64,000 bases of DNA, taken from NCBI RefSeq assembly GCF_001305295.1, contig NZ_LJSI01000023.1, positions 96,270-160,269 on the forward strand, given 5' to 3'. Source of the stretch: Neptunomonas antarctica. Lineage in GTDB: Bacteria > Pseudomonadota > Gammaproteobacteria > Pseudomonadales > Balneatricaceae. Within the stretch, counting starts at the first letter, position 1; each line of letters opens with the position of its first letter. This document shows positions 1 through 6,966 of the stretch, piece after piece. The notes beneath the pieces are model-generated. The model was given only the letters and a program-made list of their open reading frames with translations. It was not told the DNA's origin and ran no database searches. The position numbers and the translations under genes were made by a program.

Positions 1-101
<101 letters not shown>

Positions 102-117
102 GATCGTCTTGCGATAA

Positions 118-145
118 AGACGGGCCTTCCTGGCTCGTCTGTTTT
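118..145 (+). terminator. Hairpin between dctP and dctQ
   Basis: An AGACGGGCC arm pairs with GGCTCGTCT (one G-U pair) around a short loop and is followed by TTTT. It sits just after the DctP stop and about 160 nt before dctQ. It probably limits read-through, so the receptor would be made in excess over the permease. This is common in TRAP operons, but here it is inferred from the sequence alone. Confidence 0.7.
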
Positions 146-304
146 ACTCAGCGTATAGCTTTAAAAATCATGTGAAAACGATAGTGTTTAGCCGAGAGCT
201 TCTCCTGTGCTGCTGTCTTCGTACTGGTGAGCTGCGTGAGTTGAGTTGTCCTGTAAATGTTATATCAAGATAAAAATAATCGATGTCTGTAGATGGGGAC
301 TGTG

Positions 305-892
305 ATGATTAAAAAAGTGGTTTCGCACCTGGAGGAGGGATTTATATCTCTGCTTCTGGTTTCAATGACCTTACTGGTGTTCGTTGAAGTGGTGGCCCGT
401 TTCGGCTTCAACTCCGGTATTCACTGGGCACAGGAAGCCACGCTGCTAATGGCCGCCTGGTTTGTGCTGTTCGGTGCCTCTTATGGGGTAAAAGTCGGTG
501 CACATATTGGCGTAGATGTCTTCGTCAAAATGTTACCCGCTAATACTCACCGGTTTTTCACCTTATTAGCTATCGCGCTCTGCCTGATTTACTGCGGCCT
601 GTTCGTCTATGGCTCTTGGATCTACCTGAGCAAGATGAAAATGATCGGCATTGAGATGGCAGATATTCCCATTCCTAAGTGGATTCCGATGAGCATATTG
701 GTTATCGGCTTTGTGTTGTTGATTATTCGTTTCTTACAGCTTGGCTGGAAAGTTATGATTGGCGAAGCGGAGGGCTTTCATTTTGCGGATGAAGCAAAAG
801 AGTCAATGTCCATTGCTAATGAGCTGAAAGAAACCGCACTGGGTGACCAGGATAGTAATAATACTCATCAGAATAAGGGAGATAAATCATGA
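305..892 (+). CDS. TRAP transporter small permease subunit DctQ
   Basis: This is the four-helix small membrane subunit of a tripartite ATP-independent periplasmic transporter, which works with DctM and the upstream DctP to import an organic acid driven by an ion gradient. Hydrophobic segments lie near residues 12-35, 42-62, 85-108 and 125-150, and the length (about 195 aa) is normal for the family. The tail after residue 150 is polar and acidic. I chose ATG 305 (MIKKVVSH...) because it gives the usual short N-terminus. An in-frame ATG at 293 would add four residues and has no better ribosome site. The gene overlaps dctM by 4 nt (ATGA), so the two are probably translationally coupled. The substrate is unknown. 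Confidence 0.88.
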   Translation: MIKKVVSHLEEGFISLLLVSMTLLVFVEVVARFGFNSGIHWAQEATLLMAAWFVLFGASYGVKVGAHIGVDVFVKMLPANTHRFFTLLAIALCLIYCGLFVYGSWIYLSKMKMIGIEMADIPIPKWIPMSILVIGFVLLIIRFLQLGWKVMIGEAEGFHFADEAKESMSIANELKETALGDQDSNNTHQNKGDKS

Positions 893-2286
893 CTATCGCG
901 GTTCTTTTTATCACCTTGTTTTTCTGTATGTTTATCGGCATGCCCATTGCTATCGCACTCGGCTTATCGTCAATAACGACCATTTTGATGTTTTCAAATG
1001 ATTCACTGGCGTCTGTTTCGCTTAAATTATTTGAGGCAACTTCAGAACACTACACGCTATTAGCGATTCCGTTCTTTGTATTGTCATCGGCTTTCCTGTC
1101 GACCGGTGGTGTGGCCAAGCGTCTGATCAACTTTGCCGTTGATACCGTAGGCCACATTAAAGGTGGTCTGGCGATGGCGTCAGTTATGGCCTGTATGCTA
1201 TTTGCGGCGGTTTCAGGCTCTTCGCCTGCAACAGTAGCGGCGATTGGAACTATCTGTATCGCCGGTATGGTGCGTTCGGGTTATCCACAGTCTTTTGCGG
1301 CGGGCGTTATTGCTAACGCCGGTACTTTAGGCATCCTGATTCCTCCTTCAATCGTCATGCTTGTTTATGCAGCGGCAACTGAAGTGTCGGCTTCGCGTAT
1401 GTTTATGGCAGGGTTTATTCCCGGCCTGATGATGGGTCTTATCCTGATGATCGCGATTTACATTGTCGCGCGTATCAAAGGACTGCCTTCTCAGCCATTC
1501 CCGGGTTTTAGAAAGCTGGCGCGCTCAGGTGTGATTGCCTTAGGTGGCATGATGCTGATCTTCATCGTGTTGGGTTCTATTTATGGTGGGGTGGCATCAC
1601 CGACAGAAGCGGCCGCTGTTGCTGCTGTGTATGGTTACTTTATTGCGGTGGTTGGTTATCGTGATATCGGCCCGATGAAAGGCGTTCCCTGGCAGAAGGG
1701 TGGTGAAAACTTTGCCTCTGCTGCCGCACGTAACACCGCTCAAATGTTGATGGCGATTCCTAAGTCCTTTGCCGATCCTGAAGTGCGTAAAGTGATTCTG
1801 GATGCGTCAAAAGTATCTTTGATGTTGCTGTTCATTATTGCCAATGCGATGTTGTTCGCCCACGTGCTGACGACAGAACGTATTCCGCATACGATTGCAG
1901 AGTCTATTATTGCCTGGGGCTTGCCAGCATGGGGCTTCCTGATTGTGGTAAATATCTTACTGCTGATTGCGGGTAACTTTATGGAGCCATCAGCGATCAT
2001 ACTGATTATGGCGCCTATTCTGTTCCCTATTGCGATGAAGCTGGGAATCGATCCGATCCATCTGGGTATCATCATGGTAGTTAACATGGAGATTGGGATG
2101 CTAACGCCGCCGGTGGGGCTGAACCTCTTCGTGACGGCAGGTATTACCGGCCAGAATATGATTTGGGTAATTAAAGCGTGTCTGCCGTGGTTATGTTTGT
2201 TATTAGGCTTCCTGATGTTGATCACTTATGTACCGCAGATATCGCTGTTTCTGCCGGAGTATATTGATAAATTAAACGGCTACTAG
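889..2286 (+). CDS. TRAP transporter large permease subunit DctM
   Basis: This 465-residue, highly hydrophobic protein is the large transport subunit of the TRAP system (DctM/IT superfamily). It begins with the typical short leader helix and carries family landmarks: the SGSSPATVAAIGTI stretch near residues 109-122, the GxLGILIPPSI motif near 145-154, and EIGMLTPPVGLNLF near 403-416. The length is slightly above the usual 425-430 residues because of a loop of about 40 residues (near 245-290) containing GVPWQKGGENFA. Translation overlaps the dctQ stop by 4 nt. The gene is followed by a terminator at 2347-2372, closing the operon. Confidence 0.93.
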   Translation: MTIAVLFITLFFCMFIGMPIAIALGLSSITTILMFSNDSLASVSLKLFEATSEHYTLLAIPFFVLSSAFLSTGGVAKRLINFAVDTVGHIKGGLAMASVMACMLFAAVSGSSPATVAAIGTICIAGMVRSGYPQSFAAGVIANAGTLGILIPPSIVMLVYAAATEVSASRMFMAGFIPGLMMGLILMIAIYIVARIKGLPSQPFPGFRKLARSGVIALGGMMLIFIVLGSIYGGVASPTEAAAVAAVYGYFIAVVGYRDIGPMKGVPWQKGGENFASAAARNTAQMLMAIPKSFADPEVRKVILDASKVSLMLLFIIANAMLFAHVLTTERIPHTIAESIIAWGLPAWGFLIVVNILLLIAGNFMEPSAIILIMAPILFPIAMKLGIDPIHLGIIMVVNMEIGMLTPPVGLNLFVTAGITGQNMIWVIKACLPWLCLLLGFLMLITYVPQISLFLPEYIDKLNGY

Positions 2287-2346
2287 CAGGTTGCCGGGCT
2301 TAAAGATGAAAATCTAATTCAGTTTTAGTGAGAAGATGTGCACTTG

Positions 2347-2372
2347 GCCGCCCTTATGGGGCGGTTTTTTTT
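2347..2372 (+). terminator. Rho-independent terminator after dctM
   Basis: GGCCGCCC and GGGGCGGT form a GC-rich stem around TTAT, followed by eight T residues. It lies 60 nt past the dctM stop. Confidence 0.9.
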
Positions 2373-2439
2373 GTTTAGTCTCTGCCAGAGTTGAGTACAA
2401 TACAAAGCTCACATAGTTGAATTGGGAAGAGATACGAAC

Positions 2440-2940
2440 GTGTTAAGGTATATTGCTGTTTTGTGGGGCATCACCGGTATCGGGATGTTATTGGGCAGTG
2501 CGATTTATCGCCTGGGCGCGATCGGCTGGAACACGTTTGACTACACGCTGCAATGGCACCATTGGTTGGCGATGGTGGCTTGTATCCTGTTTATGGGCTT
2601 TGCTGAAGGCTATCGCGGCTTTCAACAGGCATGGTCCCCGCGTGTTGCGGCACGTATTTTGTTCCTTTCTGAAAATATAACGCCTTTCAGGTTGTTTTTA
2701 GCGCCACTGTTTTGTATGGGTTTCTTTTCTATTGCGCGCAAACGCATGATTATTACTTACAGCCTGACGCTGGGGATTATCGCGATGATACTGCTTGTTC
2801 ATCAGCTGGAGCAGCCGTGGCGTGGTATTGTTGATCTCGGTGTTGTGACCGGATTGATATGGGGGTTGGCCTCTCTAGTGTTGTTTACACTGCGGGCGTT
2901 CTTCGGCAAGAATTTTGCCTACTCTCCAGAGATGCCTTGA
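2440..2940 (+). CDS. Conserved hypothetical four-helix membrane protein
   Basis: I do not recognise a named family. The protein is about 166 aa with hydrophobic segments near residues 4-25, 40-58, 85-105, 108-128 and 133-155, consistent with an integral inner-membrane protein. It has an aromatic-rich TLQWHHWLAM stretch near residue 36. The start chosen is GTG 2440, because GGGAAGAGA lies about 8-10 nt upstream; a TTG at 2422 would place that ribosome site inside the gene. The next gene, a pseudouridine synthase, begins within about 6 nt, so the two are likely co-transcribed. No function is assigned. Confidence 0.7.
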   Translation: MLRYIAVLWGITGIGMLLGSAIYRLGAIGWNTFDYTLQWHHWLAMVACILFMGFAEGYRGFQQAWSPRVAARILFLSENITPFRLFLAPLFCMGFFSIARKRMIITYSLTLGIIAMILLVHQLEQPWRGIVDLGVVTGLIWGLASLVLFTLRAFFGKNFAYSPEMP

Positions 2941-2945
2941 GGAAG

Positions 2946-3944
2946 GTGTGCCTTTCTCACGCTGAGAATAGCGATTCAGGCCAGGGCTTTTGCCTTATCT
3001 TTACGGTGTTCTCTGAGCGCGCCGCCACGATTACTGAATTTTTATCCTTCCGGCTTGTTGAACGTGATGTTCAACAGCTGCCGCTCTCTTTTGAAAAAGG
3101 CCGGATTGAAGTTGATGGCCTTGTCGCCCAGCCGGATCAATCGCTTTCTATCGGGCAGCGGGTAACACTTAACCTCCCGGGCCATCAGGAAGCATCTGTT
3201 GACGCCAACTGGCGGATTATCTGGCAAGACAATGAGCTGATGCAAGTCTATAAACCGGCATTGCTGCCGGTTAGCCGCACGACCCGTAACCTTTACAACA
3301 CCCTAATCTCTCTGGTTCGACGTGAAACCGCCTATGCTGATGCCCGGCTGTTACATCGTATGGACACTGAAACCTCAGGTGTCCTGTTGATCGCGAAGGA
3401 CCAAAATGCCGACAAAAAATGGAAAAAGGATTTTCATAAACTGGTGCGCAGCAAGGTTTATCATGCCTGGGTTGACGGTCATCCGACATGGGATCAGTTG
3501 ATCTTTGAGTGCGAGCTGTCGGAGAAAATTGATAGCGCTATTCGTAGTCAGATGTATGTGGTCGAGCGCAACAGTGCCGCCTGCTATTCTAAACCCAAAT
3601 ACAGTAAAACAACCTTTCGGGTGTTAGCGAGAAAAATCGATAGAGCACTAATCGAATGCACGCTTTTTACCGGCAGAAAACATCAGATCCGAGCACATTT
3701 GGCGCATCTGGGTCACCCGATTATCGGCGATAAGATTTATTCACACGATGGTTACTTTTATCTGAAACGGCTGGAGCAGCCGTTGACGGCGGATGATATG
3801 GCCGTATTAGGATCAGAGCATCATCTGCTGGAATCGGTACTGCTTGAGTTGGATGATCAGCTACTGGCAAGTGCTGTTGAATCCAGCCCGGTAATAAGAG
3901 TGGGAATAAACGACTCGTCAGGCATAAAAAAACCGCTGGGTTAA
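2946..3944 (+). CDS. RluA-family RNA pseudouridine synthase
   Basis: This enzyme is predicted to isomerise specific uridines in rRNA or tRNA. The catalytic signature HRMDTETSGVLLIAKD is present, with the aspartate after RM as the nucleophile, and so is a later RKHQIRAHLAHLGHPIIGD block typical of RluA/RluC/RluD enzymes. The N-terminal 70-80 residues look like a reduced S4-type RNA-binding segment. The start is uncertain. The frame is open back to 2859, inside the preceding gene; GTG 2946 follows a GAGGA sequence closely and keeps the RNA-binding fold, while GTG 3006 would shorten it. The stop codon sits in the loop of the downstream terminator. The paralog cannot be named from sequence alone. 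Confidence 0.85.
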   Translation: MCLSHAENSDSGQGFCLIFTVFSERAATITEFLSFRLVERDVQQLPLSFEKGRIEVDGLVAQPDQSLSIGQRVTLNLPGHQEASVDANWRIIWQDNELMQVYKPALLPVSRTTRNLYNTLISLVRRETAYADARLLHRMDTETSGVLLIAKDQNADKKWKKDFHKLVRSKVYHAWVDGHPTWDQLIFECELSEKIDSAIRSQMYVVERNSAACYSKPKYSKTTFRVLARKIDRALIECTLFTGRKHQIRAHLAHLGHPIIGDKIYSHDGYFYLKRLEQPLTADDMAVLGSEHHLLESVLLELDDQLLASAVESSPVIRVGINDSSGIKKPLG

Positions 3945-3956
3945 CAGCGGCTTTTA
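3927..3956. terminator. Two-way terminator between the pseudouridine synthase and ilvA
   Basis: CCGCTG and CAGCGG form the stem, with a run of A on the left and CTTTTATT on the right, so it can end transcripts from both sides. The pseudouridine synthase stop codon TAA (3942-3944) is in the loop, and ilvA ends at 3990 from the other side. Confidence 0.85.
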
Positions 3957-3989
3957 TTCTTTCTCGCATACTCAGGGTGAACTTGGGGT

Positions 3990-5507
3990 TTATCCCAAAA
4001 ACAGTTTATAAGCCGGATTGTTCGTTTCTTCCCAGAAGTTATAGCCGATCTCATGCAGGAACTCTTTTACCTGTCCTCTCTCTGCTTCCGGTACTTGCAT
4101 CCCGACCAATACCCGTCCATAGGCCGCTCCGTGGTTGCGATAATGGAACATAGAGATGTTCCAGCGGCCACCGAGTGTGCTGAGAAATTTCATCAATGCG
4201 CCAGGGCGTTCAGGAAATTCAAAGCGATAGACCACTTCATTGGAGACTGACGCTGGCGCATGCCCACCTACCATATAGCGCACATGCAGTTTTGCCGTTT
4301 CATCATCCGTCAGATCAACCACCTCTTCCAGATGTCCACGCAGCTCTTCGAGCAGTTCTTCCTTGCCGCCGTTATTCTGTTGAATCTGTATACCGGCAAA
4401 GACAACCGCGAGCTTATCATCGCTATAGCGGTAGTTAAATTCTGTAATATTGCGCTTACCGAGCGCAGCAATGAATTTCTTAAAACTACCGGGTTTTTCA
4501 GGAATCTTCGCGGCAATGATAGCTTCCCGTTTTTCCCCCAGTTCTGAACGCTCGGCGATGTGACGTAAGCGATCAAAATTGACGTTCGCGCCTGAATCAA
4601 TAGCGATCAGCGTTTTCGCTTCACACTGCTCACGTGCGACATATTTTTTCAGCCCCGCTACGCCTAATGCGCCAGCGGGTTCGCAAATCGAGCGGGTATC
4701 GTCGTAGATATCCTTGATCGCGGCGCATATCTCGTCAGTGGTGATAGTGATAACTTCATCGACATATTCACGACAAATTTCGAAGGTGTTTTTACCAATT
4801 TGTGCGACAGCAACACCGTCTGCAAAAATGCCGACCTGCGATAAAGTAACGCGTTTACCGGCTTTCATCGCGGCGGCCAGGCAAGCGGAATCTTCCGACT
4901 CAACGCCGATAACTTTGGTTTCAGGTCGTAAATATTTAACATAGGCGGCGATACCCGCAATCAATCCGCCGCCACCCACCGGAACAAAGATGGCGTCAAT
5001 CGGACCGGATTCCTGACGCAGCAGTTCCATGGCTACAGTACCCTGGCCCGCGATAACATCAGGGTCATCAAAGGGGTGGACATAGGTCATACCCTTTTCT
5101 GCCACTAGTTTGAGTGCATGCGCTGACGCTTCGTCAAACGTATCGCCATGCAAAATAACCTTACCGCCTAGCCGACGTACGTTATTAACCTTCAGTTCAG
5201 GTGTGGTTTTTGGCATAACAATGGTTGCTTTCACGCCAAGGTGCCTGGCCGCCATGGCCAGCCCCTGAGCGTGATTGCCTGCGGAGGCAGCAATCACGCC
5301 GCAGGCAAGCTGTTTTTCTGAGAGCTGACGCATTTTGTTAAACGCGCCGCGAATCTTAAAAGAGAAGACGGGTTGCAAGTCTTCGCGTTTCAGTAAAACC
5401 CGGTTATGCAGGCGTTCAGACAGTCCTCTGGCTTCATCCAGCGGGGTTTCGACCGCGACGTCATAGACACGCGCTTCGAGAATTCTTTTGATGTATCGGT
5501 GAGCCAT
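3990..5507 (-). CDS. ilvA: Threonine ammonia-lyase, biosynthetic (threonine dehydratase)
   Basis: This PLP enzyme deaminates L-threonine to 2-oxobutanoate, the first committed step to isoleucine. The 505-aa length matches the long, allosteric biosynthetic form. The N-terminal fold-type II PLP domain has Lys51 in SFKIRGAFNKM (Schiff-base lysine), SAGNHAQG near 75-82 and the phosphate-binding PVGGGGLIAG loop near 176-185. Two ACT-like regulatory units follow near residues 330-415 and 425-505 (KPGSFKKF and RPGALMKF), which would bind isoleucine and valine. The gene is convergent with the upstream pseudouridine synthase and divergent from rpiA, as in several gammaproteobacteria. I see no leader peptide or attenuator upstream. 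Confidence 0.96.
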   Translation of the reverse strand: MAHRYIKRILEARVYDVAVETPLDEARGLSERLHNRVLLKREDLQPVFSFKIRGAFNKMRQLSEKQLACGVIAASAGNHAQGLAMAARHLGVKATIVMPKTTPELKVNNVRRLGGKVILHGDTFDEASAHALKLVAEKGMTYVHPFDDPDVIAGQGTVAMELLRQESGPIDAIFVPVGGGGLIAGIAAYVKYLRPETKVIGVESEDSACLAAAMKAGKRVTLSQVGIFADGVAVAQIGKNTFEICREYVDEVITITTDEICAAIKDIYDDTRSICEPAGALGVAGLKKYVAREQCEAKTLIAIDSGANVNFDRLRHIAERSELGEKREAIIAAKIPEKPGSFKKFIAALGKRNITEFNYRYSDDKLAVVFAGIQIQQNNGGKEELLEELRGHLEEVVDLTDDETAKLHVRYMVGGHAPASVSNEVVYRFEFPERPGALMKFLSTLGGRWNISMFHYRNHGAAYGRVLVGMQVPEAERGQVKEFLHEIGYNFWEETNNPAYKLFLG

Positions 5508-5637
5508 AATAAAAGTACAATCAACAGAGTAGAGCGAATGGCTTGTTTATCAGTCAATCCTGAATGATTTCACAAGAAGAGCAGGAAATCCTACAAGTTG
5601 TAATGCTTTTCGTCTACAAGCGAAGGCCAATGCTGCG

Positions 5638-5643
5638 TATAAT
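5638..5643 (+). promoter_or_regulatory. Candidate -10 element for rpiA
   Basis: A consensus TATAAT lies 36 nt before the rpiA start in the ilvA-rpiA divergent gap. The matching -35 (TACAAG at 17-nt spacing) is weak, so this is tentative. Confidence 0.4.
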
Positions 5644-5679
5644 TCACACAAATTCTTCATAAATGAGATGTGAAATAGC

Positions 5680-6351
5680 ATGACACAAGATGAAATGAAG
5701 TTAGCCGTAGCCCAGGCGGCTGTTGATTACATTCGCCCACGCTTAGGGCGTGAAACGATTGTGGGTGTCGGTACCGGCTCTACAGCAAACTTTTTCATCG
5801 ATGAACTGGCCAAAATCAAGCATTTATTTGATGGTGCCGTTGCCAGTTCAGAAGCGACAGCCGAGCGTTTAAAAGGTCATGGTATTACGGTGTATGATCT
5901 CAATGCTGTCAACGAACTGGAAGTCTATGTGGATGGCGCGGATGAGTTTGATGCCCGCCTGAATGTAGTGAAAGGCGGTGGTGGTGCGTTAACCCGTGAG
6001 AAAATTGTTGCCGCTGTCGCTAAAGAGTTCGTCTGTATCGTGGATGCCAGTAAGCAGGTTGATGTGCTGGGTGATTTCCCGTTACCGGTTGAAGTGGTTC
6101 CGATGGCGCGCTCTTATGTTGCTCGTGAACTGGTAAAGCTGGATGGTATGCCGGTCTATCGTTCAGGTTTTATTACTGACAATGGTAATGAAATTCTGGA
6201 TGTTCATGATCTGTCTATTCTGGACCCGAAAGGGTTGGAAGGCATTCTGAATAATATTGTTGGCGTGGTAACCAATGGATTATTTGCACAACGCGGTGCT
6301 GATGTGATTTTGATGGCTACGCCGGACGGTGTGCAGACTATTAAGCACTGA
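5680..6351 (+). CDS. rpiA: Ribose-5-phosphate isomerase A
   Basis: RpiA interconverts ribose 5-phosphate and ribulose 5-phosphate in the cytosolic pentose phosphate pathway. At 223 aa it has the standard length. Signature motifs are [12 protein letters not shown] near residues 29-40 (phosphate loop), DGADEFD at 85-91, and [11 protein letters not shown] at 98-108, containing the catalytic glutamate. The start follows a weak ribosome site and keeps the usual MTQDEMK N-terminus. The gene is transcribed alone, divergent from ilvA, and ends at a strong hairpin at 6421. Confidence 0.97.
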   Translation: MTQDEMKLAVAQAAVDYIRPRLGRETIVGVGTGSTANFFIDELAKIKHLFDGAVASSEATAERLKGHGITVYDLNAVNELEVYVDGADEFDARLNVVKGGGGALTREKIVAAVAKEFVCIVDASKQVDVLGDFPLPVEVVPMARSYVARELVKLDGMPVYRSGFITDNGNEILDVHDLSILDPKGLEGILNNIVGVVTNGLFAQRGADVILMATPDGVQTIKH

Positions 6352-6420
6352 TATTGCAGCGCTGACTTATTATCTGAAGTCCTACTTAACTACACAGTTG
6401 ATCCACTGTGCCTCAGACAT

Positions 6421-6450
6421 AAAAAAGCCGCTTAGTTAAGCGGCTTTTTT
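6421..6450. terminator. Two-way terminator after rpiA
   Basis: A near-perfect palindrome, AAGCCGCTTA / TAAGCGGCTT, is flanked by six A on the left and TTTTTT on the right. It can serve rpiA on plus and the 41-aa ORF at 6488-6613 on minus. Confidence 0.92.
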
Positions 6451-6487
6451 ACATCAATTAATAGGCTATTTAGCGATAAGCAGCCTA

Positions 6488-6613
6488 TTACCACTGCACT
6501 ACTTTTATCAGCACAATGCTCACTGGCATAGTCACCCATACTAAAGCAACCAGATTGATTACTATCCAGCCATAACCGGAATTGTCACTAAACTTCTCAT
6601 CATGATGAGCCAT
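6488..6613 (-). CDS. Small single-span membrane protein, 41 aa
   Basis: This short minus-strand ORF starts at ATG 6613 with AGGGTG six bases upstream, an excellent ribosome site, and stops at TAA 6488. The peptide starts MAHHDEKFSDNSGYGW, continues with a hydrophobic stretch from about residue 17 to 37, and ends KVVQW: a polar cytosolic-looking head followed by one membrane span. A two-way terminator lies just downstream at 6421-6450. No family is recognised. The ribosome site, helix pattern and terminator support a real gene more than chance. The function is unknown. Confidence 0.65.
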   Translation of the reverse strand: MAHHDEKFSDNSGYGWIVINLVALVWVTMPVSIVLIKVVQW

Positions 6614-6687
6614 GGAATTCACCCTAATAATTTAAAATTTGCATAGAACTTATATCGGACTTTCTTTTTTAAGTTGTTTTTTTTGCA

Positions 6688-6912
6688 GTGAATTCTAACA
6701 GTAAACAAAGGGTTTATATAGCTTTTTGGAATAACCACTACTATTGTAATGATACTTTGGTTTTAACCGGCTGGGTTTATGTATCGTTTATGTCTCTCTT
6801 TTTAGCGATTTTATGGCTGGATGAATTAAGTATTAAGCTCATAAACGAGAAAAGCAGTGTAAGCTTATTATCTATTAGTCTTGGCCTTCTCTTATTCATT
6901 GTTGGCCAGTGA
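6688..6912 (+). CDS. Possible small membrane protein, 74 aa (doubtful)
   Basis: An open frame with a GTG start runs through an AT-rich region ahead of the DUF748 gene. It encodes two hydrophobic stretches, near residues 26-45 and 57-73, and a polar N-terminus beginning MNSNSKQRVYIAFW. There is no convincing ribosome site (the upstream bases are a T run), and the AT content alone could give such an ORF. It may be a young or decayed gene, or nothing. The rest of the gap between 6613 and 6967 shows no other signal apart from AT richness. Confidence 0.25.
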   Translation: MNSNSKQRVYIAFWNNHYYCNDTLVLTGWVYVSFMSLFLAILWLDELSIKLINEKSSVSLLSISLGLLLFIVGQ

Positions 6913-6966
6913 TGTGCTTGTCGAAGTTACAATTGAATATTTAGAATGTGTGTATAGAGGTAATGT

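Noticed and set aside
1740..2225. 161-aa minus-strand ORF inside dctM
   Set aside because: It is antisense to a well-supported TRAP permease and shows no family or ribosome site.
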